A stretch of DNA of 9,028 nt from an uncultured Halomicronema sp. (GTDB lineage: Bacteria; Cyanobacteriota; Cyanobacteriia; Phormidesmidales; Phormidesmidaceae): NCBI GenBank assembly GCA_937897665.1, contig CALCPB010000434.1:1-9028 (forward strand). The letters are read 5' to 3'. The position numbers were made by a program, and so were the translations under genes. Shown piece after piece: positions 1 to 6,557 of the stretch; position 1 is the first letter of the stretch, and the number at the start of each line of letters is the position of its first letter. A model generated the notes under the pieces. That model did not search any database and was not told the origin of the DNA. It saw only the letters and a program-made list of their open reading frames with translations.

Positions 1-1789
1 GGATATCCATATAGGCGGCGACCCCGACCAGCTCATTCACCAGGCCAGTGACGGTGACCTCGCGGGTAGGGCGAGCCCCTTCGAGCACCTCTACCGTCAA
101 GAGATCGCCGGGTTGTACCCCTAAAATTTCGGCCAGTTTGTCGGTCAACAAGACGCCTTGGGTGGGCAGCGTCTGGACGTTGAGGTCGCGATCCATCAGG
201 CGACGCAAGGTGCCATCAGCCGGTAACCCCGTCAGGCCCCCCAAGTAAGCACGCTGCTGAAACCGCAACCGCGCAGGCACCACCCGAAACGGTTCGGCCT
301 GGATGACGCCCGGCAGGTTCAACAGGTCAAAGCGAGCCCGGCTAGAGAGGGGTTCAGTGAAGGAGAGGGTAATATCCTCCTGTTGGATTTGACGAAACTG
401 CACGGTGATCAGGTAGTCCATCGCATCTTCGAAAGAATGGCCCACCACCAAAATCGCCACCGCCAGGGACAAGCCCAAAATCGTCAAGCCCGCTTTGATG
501 GGTTGCCGTTCCACATTGCGGAGAATGATGCGACCGGCAGGTGAAAACAGGCGCTGCAGCCCCAAGCGCTCCACCAAGGGAGGGCGAAAATCGGCGGGCG
601 GTTCCGGGCGCATGGCTGCGGCGGGGGGCAGGTTGACCGCGTTGCTCACTGCAACCGCTGCCCCGAGCGCCGCGGCCGCTAAACTCACCCCTACCGAAAT
701 CACTACCAGGCTGGGCTCCACTCGAAAGGCCAAGAGGGGAAAGTGATAAAAGTTGGCGTAATTCCGCGTCGTCGCTTCCCCCATCCACAGGCCGAGCCCA
801 ATGCCCAATAGCGCTCCTGCTACCACTACCAACGTGACCAGCTTCAGGTAATGCAGCCCCACATCCCAATTGCTGTAGCCAAACGCTTTCAACACCGCAA
901 TCTGATCGCGCTGGGTACTCACCAACCGCGCCAGCAAAAGATTCAGCAGAAAGGCCGCAATGCCCAAAAAGATCGTCGGCATAAATACGGCGATCGCTCG
1001 CAAGCTGGTGATCTCATCCGACAAAAAACGATTCGAAATCTGATCATGGCGACCGATCGCCCCCAGCCCCCCATAGGTCTCTAACAACTGATCCAACTGG
1101 AAAATGACCTGCGCCTCACTGGCCCCATGGGCCAGGGTCAAAGTGACATCGTTGAACGCGCCGTCCATATCAAAGGCGGTGCCCAGGGCTTCTCGCCCCA
1201 TCCACATCACCCCAAACCGCTGATTGTCAGGCAGCAAATCGGTGCCGCGAATTTCATACACATATTCGGGTGAGAGGGCGGTGCCGACGATGCGCAATTC
1301 TTGCCAGCGGCCATTGATCACTGCCCCGAGGGAATCGCCGATCGCGAGTTCATTTGCCTCCGCAAACGTCTCGCTCACCAGCACCTCATCGCGACGACCC
1401 GAGGTAATGTAGCGCCCCTCTTGAATCGCCAGCCCATTCAGCACTGGCAACTGCTGATCCGGCACCGAAATCAAGCGTCCGGTCGCCGGTTCTTTCAGAC
1501 CGGGCACATCCACAATCACATCGCGCACCACCCGCGTCTGCACCTGCTGCACCCCCGGAATTTCCTGAATGCGATCGCCCAGCTGCTCTGGGGCGCGCTT
1601 CAACGACGCAAACACATCGGCAAATCGATATTGGTCATAGTAGGTCGCCTGGGTCAGATTCAGCGAATCGTAGGCACTCAGCATCGTCACCATGCTGGCA
1701 ATGCCGCAGGCCACAATCAGCACGATCGCGATCACCTGTCCCCGCAGGTGCAGGAGGTCACGGATGAGTTTGCGATCGAGGGAATTCAT
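1..1789 (-). CDS. FtsX-type ABC transporter permease, 3' end outside the window
   Basis: Membrane subunit of an ABC exporter of the FtsX/MacB/LolC superfamily. The frame is open from ATG 1789 to the left edge (596 codons seen, no stop), so the C-terminus is missing. It begins MNSLDRKLIRDLLHLRG, then a membrane helix at about residues 18-37. A long extracytoplasmic domain follows (about 45-255). Three helices lie at about 264-290, 313-335 and 350-380, with a cytoplasmic stretch QRDQIAVLKAFGY after the first of them, the usual FtsX coupling segment. Another helix at about 427-450 starts a second half, as in the roughly 800-residue two-FtsX-domain permeases. I checked the frame at three internal places and found no frameshift. 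It is the natural partner of the ATPase ending at 2323. The start codon directly abuts a heptamer repeat array and has no Shine-Dalgarno; the bases before it are pyrimidine-rich. The substrate is unknown. Confidence 0.9.
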   Translation of the reverse strand, partial: MNSLDRKLIRDLLHLRGQVIAIVLIVACGIASMVTMLSAYDSLNLTQATYYDQYRFADVFASLKRAPEQLGDRIQEIPGVQQVQTRVVRDVIVDVPGLKEPATGRLISVPDQQLPVLNGLAIQEGRYITSGRRDEVLVSETFAEANELAIGDSLGAVINGRWQELRIVGTALSPEYVYEIRGTDLLPDNQRFGVMWMGREALGTAFDMDGAFNDVTLTLAHGASEAQVIFQLDQLLETYGGLGAIGRHDQISNRFLSDEITSLRAIAVFMPTIFLGIAAFLLNLLLARLVSTQRDQIAVLKAFGYSNWDVGLHYLKLVTLVVVAGALLGIGLGLWMGEATTRNYANFYHFPLLAFRVEPSLVVISVGVSLAAAALGAAVAVSNAVNLPPAAAMRPEPPADFRPPLVERLGLQRLFSPAGRIILRNVERQPIKAGLTILGLSLAVAILVVGHSFEDAMDYLITVQFRQIQQEDITLSFTEPLSSRARFDLLNLPGVIQAEPFRVVPARLRFQQRAYLGGLTGLPADGTLRRLMDRDLNVQTLPTQGVLLTDKLAEILGVQPGDLLTVEVLEGARPTREVTVTGLVNELVGVAAYMDI

Positions 1790-1831
1790 GAGGGAATAGG
1801 GAACAGATGACAGGTGACAGGGAACAGGGGG
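1790..1831 (+). repeat. Left heptamer (STRR-like) array
   Basis: Six consecutive 7-mers are in perfect phase: GAGGGAA, TAGGGAA, CAGATGA, CAGGTGA, CAGGGAA, CAGGGGG. Short tandemly repeated repetitive (STRR) heptamers are known from cyanobacterial genomes. The array starts at the base next to the permease start codon and runs into a purine-rich stretch that continues to about 1885. Confidence 0.8.
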
Positions 1832-1878
1832 GAGGAAACAGAGGAGAGGGGGGAATGTTGAGTGGGACAGGGAAGAGC

Positions 1879-1885
1879 AGGGGAA
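1879..1885 (+). promoter_or_regulatory. Ribosome binding site of the four-helix-bundle gene
   Basis: AGGGGAA lies 7 bases before the GTG at 1893. It supports the GTG start, since no ATG is available near the conserved N-terminus. Confidence 0.5.
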
Positions 1886-1892
1886 TTTTGCA

Positions 1893-2258
1893 GTGGGAGA
1901 GATTAGGTCACATCGGGATTTGATTGTTTGGCAAAAGTCAATGGATTTGGTGGTCTTGATCTATGGGTTGGCTGAGTCTTTTCCGAAGACGGAAATCTAT
2001 CGTTTGACGTCACAGATTCCTCTTGCTGTGTTTTCTGTACCTGGCAATATTGACGAAGGCAATGGTCGAAGCAGTCGTAAGGAATATGCTCATTTTTTAT
2101 CGATTGCCAAAGGGTCGCTAATGGAAACTGAAACCTATGTTTTTCTGGCAGTGCGACTTGGCTATGTCCCCCAAGCGCAAACGGTAGAAAGCTTGAACCT
2201 CATCACCGAAATCAGCAAAATGCTCACCAAACTCAGAACCCGCCTCATCAATTCCTAG
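1893..2258 (+). CDS. Four-helix-bundle protein (S23 / 23S rRNA intervening-sequence family)
   Basis: A 121-residue protein of the small four-helix-bundle family first seen in insertions of bacterial 23S rRNA genes and related to the Avd accessory protein of diversity-generating retroelements. The molecular function of stand-alone members is not established. Family signs are [18 protein letters not shown] (7-24), the LTSQI segment (38-42), [21 protein letters not shown] (49-69, central loop and helix), and [10 protein letters not shown] followed by AVRLGYV (72-92). The length is normal for the family. GTG 1893 is chosen because it gives the usual N-terminus and has an AGGGGAA site in front. 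Most members as I remember them read SQIRRAAVSIPSNIAEG; here the paired arginines are P43-L44, A is F47 and A is D54, so this copy is diverged. It lies antisense to both transporter genes and between inverted heptamer arrays. Confidence 0.88.
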   Translation: MGEIRSHRDLIVWQKSMDLVVLIYGLAESFPKTEIYRLTSQIPLAVFSVPGNIDEGNGRSSRKEYAHFLSIAKGSLMETETYVFLAVRLGYVPQAQTVESLNLITEISKMLTKLRTRLINS

Positions 2259-2276
2259 CCCCCATTCCCTGTCCTC

Positions 2277-2318
2277 ATTCCTGTTCCCTGTCACCTATTC
2301 CCTGTTCCCTAATCCCTC
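2277..2318 (-). repeat. Right heptamer (STRR-like) array, inverted relative to the left one
   Basis: Read on the minus strand from 2318: GAGGGAT, TAGGGAA, CAGGGAA, TAGGTGA, CAGGGAA, CAGGAAT. The order and phase match the left array in inverted orientation. A seventh, heptamer-like unit TAGGAGA (2325-2319) contains the TAG stop codon of the ABC ATPase gene, so the repeat tract touches the coding sequence. More degenerate copies continue inward to about 2264. Confidence 0.8.
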
Positions 2319-2322
2319 TCTC

Positions 2323-3075
2323 CTACCATTCCAAATCCTCTGGATTGACCTTGTCGGCATTGAGTTCGATCGCGCTAATTTCGCCGCTGCGCATGTGGAT
2401 GACGCGATCGGCCATGGCGGCGATACCGGCGTTGTGGGTGATGACGGCAGTGGTGGTGCCAAATTCCCGGTTGACTTGCTGCAGGGCTTTGAGGACGAGT
2501 TTGCCGGTGCGAAAGTCGAGCGCTCCAGTGGGTTCGTCACAGAGGAGCACTTCGGGGCGTTTAGCGATCGCTCGGGCAATCGCCACCCGCTGCTGTTCGC
2601 CCCCGGAGAGCTGAGCGGGAAAGTGGGCGAGGCGATCGCTGAGGCCGACAATGTCCAGCGCTTTTTCGGGTGTGAGGGGATGGCGGGCGATGTCGGTAAC
2701 CAGAGCCACATTTTCGCGGGCGGTGAGGCTGGGAATTAGGTTGTAGAACTGGAAGATGAAGCCTACCGAGTCGCGACGAAATTGGGTGAGGCGGCGATCG
2801 TTGGCGTGGGTGAGATTTTGGGTGCGAAAGATAACTTGTCCACTGCTGGGAATATCGAGTCCGCCCAAAATGTTGAGCAGGGTGGATTTGCCGCTTCCGG
2901 AGGGGCCGAGCAGCACAACAAATTCCCCTTCGTACAGATCCAGGTCGACGGCTCGCAGCGCCCGCACTTGCACCTCGCCCATGCCATAGGTTTTGGTTAA
3001 CCCCTCAGCATGAAAGACGACCGGCGTGGTCGACGGCGCTGACCGTTGCACTAACGAACCTGACTGATTCATCAT
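2323..3075 (-). CDS. ABC transporter ATP-binding protein (LolD/MacB type)
   Basis: A 250-residue cytoplasmic ATPase that powers the FtsX-type permease encoded downstream on the same strand. All nucleotide-binding elements are present: A-loop Y30, Walker A GPSGSGKS (57-64), Q-loop Q109 in FIFQFYNL, signature LSGGEQQ (156-162), Walker B VLLCDEP (176-182) with catalytic E181, D-loop ALD (185-187) and H-loop H214. The [16 protein letters not shown] stretch is typical of the LolD/MacB/FtsE group. Two adjacent ATGs (3075 and 3072) are possible starts; neither has a strong ribosome site. The first 17 or so residues precede the conserved domain. The normal operon spacing to the permease is broken by a 533-bp segment carrying an antisense gene. 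No HlyD-type adaptor gene lies in the window. The substrate is unknown. Confidence 0.95.
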   Translation of the reverse strand: MMNQSGSLVQRSAPSTTPVVFHAEGLTKTYGMGEVQVRALRAVDLDLYEGEFVVLLGPSGSGKSTLLNILGGLDIPSSGQVIFRTQNLTHANDRRLTQFRRDSVGFIFQFYNLIPSLTARENVALVTDIARHPLTPEKALDIVGLSDRLAHFPAQLSGGEQQRVAIARAIAKRPEVLLCDEPTGALDFRTGKLVLKALQQVNREFGTTTAVITHNAGIAAMADRVIHMRSGEISAIELNADKVNPEDLEW

Positions 3076-3261
3076 GGCGTCACCGCAGAAGGAATCCTGA
3101 TTCGAGGCTAAGCCAAACGTGAGTCACCTGTGTTCAACTTCATCGAGATTCTTAACGATGCCCTGGTGATCTTGATGGACTTAGCAGGCAACATTGCTAG
3201 GCCGTGTTATGCAGTAGCTGATACTGATGTGGATCAGGCATCGGGAATCCGGAATGGTTTG

Positions 3262-3345
3262 CCTGAGCGTGGCATCTGAGCCACACCGGATGTTGGCTGT
3301 GCCCAGCGTAGGCCCAGCCGGCTCAGGATAGGCAACGACAGCCAA
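3262..3345. repeat. Cluster of inverted repeats between the ABC and GNAT genes
   Basis: The 298-bp gap 3076-3373 has no gene. It contains GTGGC-N6-GCCAC (3269-3284), CCTGAGC/GCTCAGG (3262-3268 and 3321-3327) and TTGGCTGT/ACAGCCAA (3293-3300 and 3338-3345). The stems lie downstream of the GNAT gene and upstream of the ABC ATPase gene on the minus strand. No T-run follows any of them, so a simple intrinsic terminator is not supported. The ATPase promoter must lie in this gap or further upstream, but I see no convincing -35/-10 pair. Confidence 0.4.
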
Positions 3346-3373
3346 GCCCTCGATCCCAAGCCAGAGTCCTGAC

Positions 3374-3835
3374 TCATTGAGAGCTTGAGTTGTGGAGAAA
3401 TTCGGTGTCCACTTTTTCCATCAACCGGCCTACGGGACTGACTGTGAAGCCATAGCGGCGATACAACTCATGAGCATCACCGGTGGTTAGCATCCATCGG
3501 CGCAGTCCCTGCAAATCGGGGTGACTCAAAATGCATTCCACCAACCACTTGCCCAACCCTTGACCACGATATTGCGGCAGCACAAACACATCGGCCAGAT
3601 AGGCAAATGTGGTGCGATCGGTAATCACCCGCCCCAGCCCAATTTGCGCCGGCGTCCCTGAGGGAGGCGTTGCAAACAGCCCAAAACAAAGCGATTGATC
3701 CAACGATTTCACTACCGTTGTTTTGGCAATACCTTTGGCCCAGTAGGACTCAGTGCTTAAAAACCGATGAATGAGCTCATCATCCAGAGCGGCTCGCTGA
3801 TCGGTGACGATAAATTGCTGCCGCTGCCATTCCAT
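3374..3835 (-). CDS. GNAT family N-acetyltransferase
   Basis: A 153-residue cytoplasmic protein of the Gcn5-related acetyltransferase fold, which transfers acetyl from acetyl-CoA to an amine; the substrate cannot be read from the sequence. The acetyl-CoA pyrophosphate-binding motif A is QYRGQGLG (88-95), directly after strand 4 (ADVFVLP, 81-87). The C-terminal motif ELYRRYGF (123-130) is the usual tail of the fold. The N-terminal IHRFLSTESYWAKGI (22-36) and RVITDRTTFAYLADV (69-83) segments mark a common subgroup of small stand-alone GNAT proteins. The length is normal. ATG 3835 fits the family start, although no Shine-Dalgarno is visible. It is divergent from the L,D-transpeptidase gene with a 73-bp shared upstream region. 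Confidence 0.92.
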   Translation of the reverse strand: MEWQRQQFIVTDQRAALDDELIHRFLSTESYWAKGIAKTTVVKSLDQSLCFGLFATPPSGTPAQIGLGRVITDRTTFAYLADVFVLPQYRGQGLGKWLVECILSHPDLQGLRRWMLTTGDAHELYRRYGFTVSPVGRLMEKVDTEFLHNSSSQ

Positions 3836-3861
3836 AAAACAACGAAGTTCAAATGCTGCTG

Positions 3862-3867
3862 ATCATA
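3862..3867 (-). promoter_or_regulatory. Candidate -10 element for the GNAT gene
   Basis: TATGAT on the minus strand matches the TATAAT consensus at five of six positions and lies 26 bases before the GNAT start codon. No good -35 is visible at 17 bp. A small hairpin CTGCC-AAG-GGCAG (3880-3892) lies just upstream in the shared divergent region. Confidence 0.3.
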
Positions 3868-3908
3868 CCTTTTTCAACCCTGCCAAGGGCAGCCTTGCAG
3901 CTCCTTAA

Positions 3909-4550
3909 ATGTTGAAAAATAGTGCACTCATCACAAGAACCTCGATATCCTTAAAACAAGGGTTTGATGAGAACATGCTGACTAATCCACCCATTCGTCG
4001 AAGCATCATGCTGTTGTGTTTTGGAGCTGCAGGGCTATTGCTGGCAGCAGAATGGCGCATGTTGCAAGCGCGGGTTGAAGTCGCGACTCCGCTGCAGTTT
4101 TCCCGCATCAGCCGCCTAGGCATGTTTCTAGAACAATCTCCGATTGTCAGCATGGTGCATCAGCCAAAACTGGTCATTCGGCTGCAGTCTCGACAGCTCG
4201 AATTCTATGTGGATGACGAATTGGTAAAAAGCTACGACATTGCGGTTGGGCAAGCCGATTGGGAAACTCCCACCGGGCAATTTACGGTTTTAGATCTGCG
4301 GCAAGATCCGCTGTGGCAACATCCGATTACCGGCGAAGCCGTACCCGCTGGGCCAGAGAATCCCCTCGGCAGCCGCTGGATTGGTTTTACCCACGACGGT
4401 GGCTATCACATCGGTATTCATGGCACTAACCAAGAAGATCTCGTGGGTCAGGCCGTTTCTCACGGCTGTGTCAGAATGCGCGATCACGAAATTCAAGAAG
4501 TGTTTGCCGAAATTGCGATCGGCACGCCGATTATCGTCAGCGCCAATTAA
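3909..4550 (+). CDS. L,D-transpeptidase, YkuD domain, membrane-anchored
   Basis: A peptidoglycan-modifying enzyme of the YkuD family, which makes 3-3 cross-links or attaches groups to the stem peptide using a catalytic cysteine. From ATG 3909 it is 213 residues: one hydrophobic segment (about 33-47, MLLCFGAAGLLLA) acts as signal or membrane anchor, then the YkuD domain (about 87-211). The domain begins KLVIRLQSRQLEFYVDDELV, has ETPTGQF (119-125), and carries the active-site signature H171-G-T and SHGCVRM (184-190) with catalytic C187. All key residues are present. A second start, ATG 3975 (residue 23), places RR just before the hydrophobic segment, as in a normal secretion signal, and would give 191 residues; neither start has a clear ribosome site. 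The enzyme should act in the periplasm. Confidence 0.93.
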   Translation: MLKNSALITRTSISLKQGFDENMLTNPPIRRSIMLLCFGAAGLLLAAEWRMLQARVEVATPLQFSRISRLGMFLEQSPIVSMVHQPKLVIRLQSRQLEFYVDDELVKSYDIAVGQADWETPTGQFTVLDLRQDPLWQHPITGEAVPAGPENPLGSRWIGFTHDGGYHIGIHGTNQEDLVGQAVSHGCVRMRDHEIQEVFAEIAIGTPIIVSAN

Positions 4551-4647
4551 ACTTTTACTGTCGGCTGAGCATCAAAATTGAGGAGTCGCTATCGCCGGTT
4601 CATTAGCCAGATAGAAATTCGGCTCGGCTCACCCGCCCCCTGTCTGC

Positions 4648-4652
4648 AAGGT
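4648..4652 (+). promoter_or_regulatory. Ribosome binding site deciding the start of the molybdopterin protein
   Basis: AAGGT, with AAGG 7 bases before ATG 4659. It favours this ATG over the in-frame TTG at 4578, whose extra residues look non-coding. Confidence 0.55.
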
Positions 4653-4658
4653 AAAGCG

Positions 4659-5249
4659 ATGAAATTTTTTGAGAAACCTGGTCCTGAAATGAGCGATCGC
4701 GTTCCCCCCGGTCAGCACTTGGCCAAAGGATTTCCGGTGATGACCTATGGCGACACCCCGCAGATTTCCACCGCTGATTGGCGCCTTAAAACTTGGGGCA
4801 AAGCTGAGCGCAAAACCTATACCTGGGAAGACATGATGGCCCTGCCTCAGCAGGATTTCACGGCAGACTTTCACTGTGTGACGACGTGGTCAAAGCTGGA
4901 TGTCAAATGGACGGGTATTGCGGTGCCTGACTTCTTGGCGACGCTCAACCTGGAGCCATCGGCCACCCATGTGTTGCTGCATTGCTTTGGTGACTACACG
5001 ACCAACTTGACTCTGGCAGACTTTAACCGACCCGAGAATTTCTTTGCGCATCGGCTCTATGGTGAGCCTTTACCGGCCGACCATGGTGGCCCCATGCGGC
5101 TAGTCGTCCCCCATCTCTATGCTTGGAAGAGTGCCAAATGGATTAGTGGTATTGAGTTTCTCCCCCAAGAAAATCTTGGTTTTTGGGAAAGAAATGGCTA
5201 TCATCCCCGAGGTGAGCCGTTTGCAGTAGAACGCTACAGTGGCCGATAA
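4659..5249 (+). CDS. Sulfite-oxidase-like molybdopterin-dependent oxidoreductase
   Basis: A 196-residue protein consisting essentially of one sulfite oxidase/MsrP-type molybdopterin-binding domain. The key sign is C73 in FHCVTTWSK (71-79), the position of the cysteine that ligates molybdenum in this family, followed by WTGI (84-87). Other family signs are HCFGDYTTNL, NFFAHRLYGEPLPADHGGPMR and VVPHLYAWKSAKWISGIEF, ending in GFWERNGYHPRG. No Tat or Sec signal is present, so it should be cytoplasmic, unlike MsrP. There is no dimerization domain and no heme domain. ATG 4659 is chosen because AAGGT lies correctly in front and the family begins with MKFFEKPGP-like residues. It follows the L,D-transpeptidase gene by 108 bp with no terminator seen, so co-transcription is possible. 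The substrate and electron partner are unknown. Confidence 0.9.
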   Translation: MKFFEKPGPEMSDRVPPGQHLAKGFPVMTYGDTPQISTADWRLKTWGKAERKTYTWEDMMALPQQDFTADFHCVTTWSKLDVKWTGIAVPDFLATLNLEPSATHVLLHCFGDYTTNLTLADFNRPENFFAHRLYGEPLPADHGGPMRLVVPHLYAWKSAKWISGIEFLPQENLGFWERNGYHPRGEPFAVERYSGR

Positions 5250-5324
5250 CACCTACCTCCTTGCTCAACCGGGCTGCTTCTGGGTCGAGCAGGGCCTGGC
5301 CAAGGGGATTTCCCATTCATCAAA

Positions 5325-5352
5325 AATCATGGCAGCGATCGCCACCATGATT
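5325..5352. repeat. 28-bp near-perfect palindrome centred on a HIP1 site
   Basis: AATCATGG at 5325-5332 and CCATGATT at 5345-5352 are exact inverted copies placed symmetrically around GCGATCGC (5335-5342). Only the two bases between core and arm on each side fail to pair. It lies in the gene-free stretch between two convergent genes. No T-run follows, so it is not an obvious terminator. Confidence 0.75.
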
Positions 5353-5407
5353 CAACGACCCGCTGCTGTTGGCGTGATGGAATACTGCCAAAATTCATCG
5401 CACAAGA

Positions 5408-5437
5408 AAAGGAGCATAGCAATTGCTACGCTCCTTT
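5408..5437. terminator. Bidirectional hairpin terminator between convergent genes
   Basis: AAAGGAGC (5408-5415) pairs with GCTCCTTT (5430-5437); after one A/C mismatch the stem continues TAGC/GCTA around an AATT loop. On the minus strand the stem is followed by TTTTCTT, which suits the end of sigF, 64 bases after its stop. On the plus strand it can serve the molybdopterin gene. The U-run is short in the plus direction. Confidence 0.75.
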
Positions 5438-5500
5438 AACACACCCTATACGCAAGTTTGGTCGCGATCGACCTGGTTAAAAAGCCTGAGTTGACAGAGT

Positions 5501-6286
5501 CTACGGCTCGGTTTGCAAGGTTTGGGGATGCAGGTAAGTAATCATCTGATCGATGCCGCGCTGAATCCGGCGGGTTACAGTCATCGGGCTGACGCCAATA
5601 CGCTCGGCCACCTCTTTGCGTGACAGACCATTGAAGAACACAAACTCAATTGCAGAGCGAGTTTTGTCTTCGAGCTGGGCCATGGCCCGCTGGAGCTGCT
5701 GACGGTCTTCTTCGAGCAGCTGCATCCGCTGATAGTAGGTGTCAGGTAGCGTGTCACCCAGCGTGATGTTGGAGTCAATTTGCTGACACACAGTGGCGTC
5801 TAAACTCAGTGGCATGCGGTTCTTGTTAGCCATCTTGACTTCGCGCCATTCTTCTACAGAAACGCTCAGGGCAGTGGCCATCTCATAGTCGTTCGGTTGG
5901 CGTCCCAACTGGCGAATCATTTCGCCCTGACACTTTTGAGCTTCTTTTTGCAAATCTTGCCAGCGACGGGGAATCTTAACAGTAGTACCGCGATCGCGCA
6001 GGAAGTGAAGCATCTCGCCGCGAATATAGGGCACGGCAAAGGAGCTAAAGGCACAGCCTTGAACGGGGTTAAACCGCTCAATGGCGCGGATGAGACCGAG
6101 GTAACCAATCTGCTCTAGATCTTCGTAGGGCTCTGAACATTGATGACTGACACGGTGGGCAATCTTTCTGACCAGACCAGCATTCAGGCGAACGAGGCGG
6201 TTGCGCAGTTCAACGGAAGGCTTATTTTTATAGGCAATAAGCATTTCCATGCCGCGAGAGCGAAGCGAAGAAGTCGGGTTAGCCAT
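5501..6286 (-). CDS. sigF: RNA polymerase sigma factor, group 3, SigF type
   Basis: A 261-residue alternative sigma factor of the sigma-28/sigma-B/F class. Region 2 covers about residues 27-100, with YEDLEQIGYLGLIRAIERFNP (54-74; core binding) and FSSFAVPYIRGEMLHFLRDR (80-99; -10 recognition and melting). Region 3 (about 103-165) starts VKIPRRWQDLQKEAQK. Region 4 (about 179-253) holds the -35-binding helix-turn-helix in SRKEVAERIGVSPMTVTRRI. There is no region 1.1, as expected for group 3. In Synechocystis, SigF controls type IV pilus genes and motility; extending that role to this strain is inference. ATG 6286 is preceded only by a weak TAAGAA. A 573-bp gene-free stretch with several inverted repeats lies upstream, and a hairpin terminator follows. 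Confidence 0.93.
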   Translation of the reverse strand: MANPTSSLRSRGMEMLIAYKNKPSVELRNRLVRLNAGLVRKIAHRVSHQCSEPYEDLEQIGYLGLIRAIERFNPVQGCAFSSFAVPYIRGEMLHFLRDRGTTVKIPRRWQDLQKEAQKCQGEMIRQLGRQPNDYEMATALSVSVEEWREVKMANKNRMPLSLDATVCQQIDSNITLGDTLPDTYYQRMQLLEEDRQQLQRAMAQLEDKTRSAIEFVFFNGLSRKEVAERIGVSPMTVTRRIQRGIDQMITYLHPQTLQTEP

Positions 6287-6373
6287 TTCTTAGAATTCCC
6301 TTGCGTTTTAGAGCGTCAGTTTTAGGAAACTTGTCTTATTCTCGACGTCTACACCTCTTGTAACCATCGTTGT

Positions 6374-6415
6374 TATACGGGACTCTCAGTAGGCCTCTGA
6401 AAAAGTCTCCGTATA
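6374..6415. repeat. Extended inverted repeat upstream of sigF
   Basis: TATACGG+GACT (6374-6384) pairs with AGTC, a bulged T, and CCGTATA (6404-6415). Inside, TCAG/CTGA (6386-6389 and 6397-6400) forms a second stem around the self-complementary AGGCCT. It lies 88-129 bases before the sigF start codon, so it is either a protein-binding site or an mRNA leader hairpin. Confidence 0.6.
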
Positions 6416-6557
6416 TCCTCGGAATACACTTTCAAAGAGAATTGTTCAAGCCTGGTATCAGAGGGTTTCAGCTCTCTTCACACAACGAAAAAGCGTCAGT
6501 AAATACGCTCAAATGCGAGTTTTAACGTCTTTTTTTCCGGAATTTATGGGGTTTAAT

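Larger units (their letters stand above)
1790..2318. mobile_element. Putative cassette: four-helix-bundle gene between inverted heptamer arrays
   Basis: This segment fills nearly all of the gap between two same-strand ABC transporter genes. It consists of a plus-strand four-helix-bundle gene bounded by two 42-bp heptamer arrays in opposite orientation. Aligned as terminal inverted repeats, the arrays match at 34 of 42 positions by eye, including an uninterrupted 17-bp match (AGGTGACAGGGAACAGG at 1812-1828 and its complement at 2280-2296). The inside is visibly AT-richer than the flanking transporter genes. That it moved as a unit is inference: I see no transposase and no obvious target-site duplication. 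The alternative is that STRR-type repeats simply accumulated on both sides of an old gene. Confidence 0.45.

Noticed and set aside
354..869. Long open frame on the minus strand (171 codons) inside the permease gene
   Set aside because: It is an out-of-frame reading of the permease. The translation is low-complexity Gly/Ser/Arg-rich with no recognisable domain, while the true frame shows FtsX features throughout.
1301..1810. 169-codon open frame on the plus strand
   Set aside because: Antisense to the permease; a His/Arg/Asn-rich translation with no domain, a normal by-product of GC-rich coding DNA. It also runs through the repeat array.
1818..1885. Terminator or rRNA-related insertion near the four-helix-bundle gene
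   Set aside because: I looked for 23S rRNA sequence around the gene because family members sit in rRNA genes; both flanks are transporter coding sequence, not rRNA.
2395..2739. Plus-strand open frame antisense to the ABC ATPase
   Set aside because: The ATPase on the minus strand has every catalytic motif; the antisense translation has no domain.
5239..5439. 66-codon plus-strand open frame overlapping the end of the molybdopterin gene
   Set aside because: It runs through the HIP1 palindrome and the terminator hairpin, has no ribosome site and no recognisable protein features.
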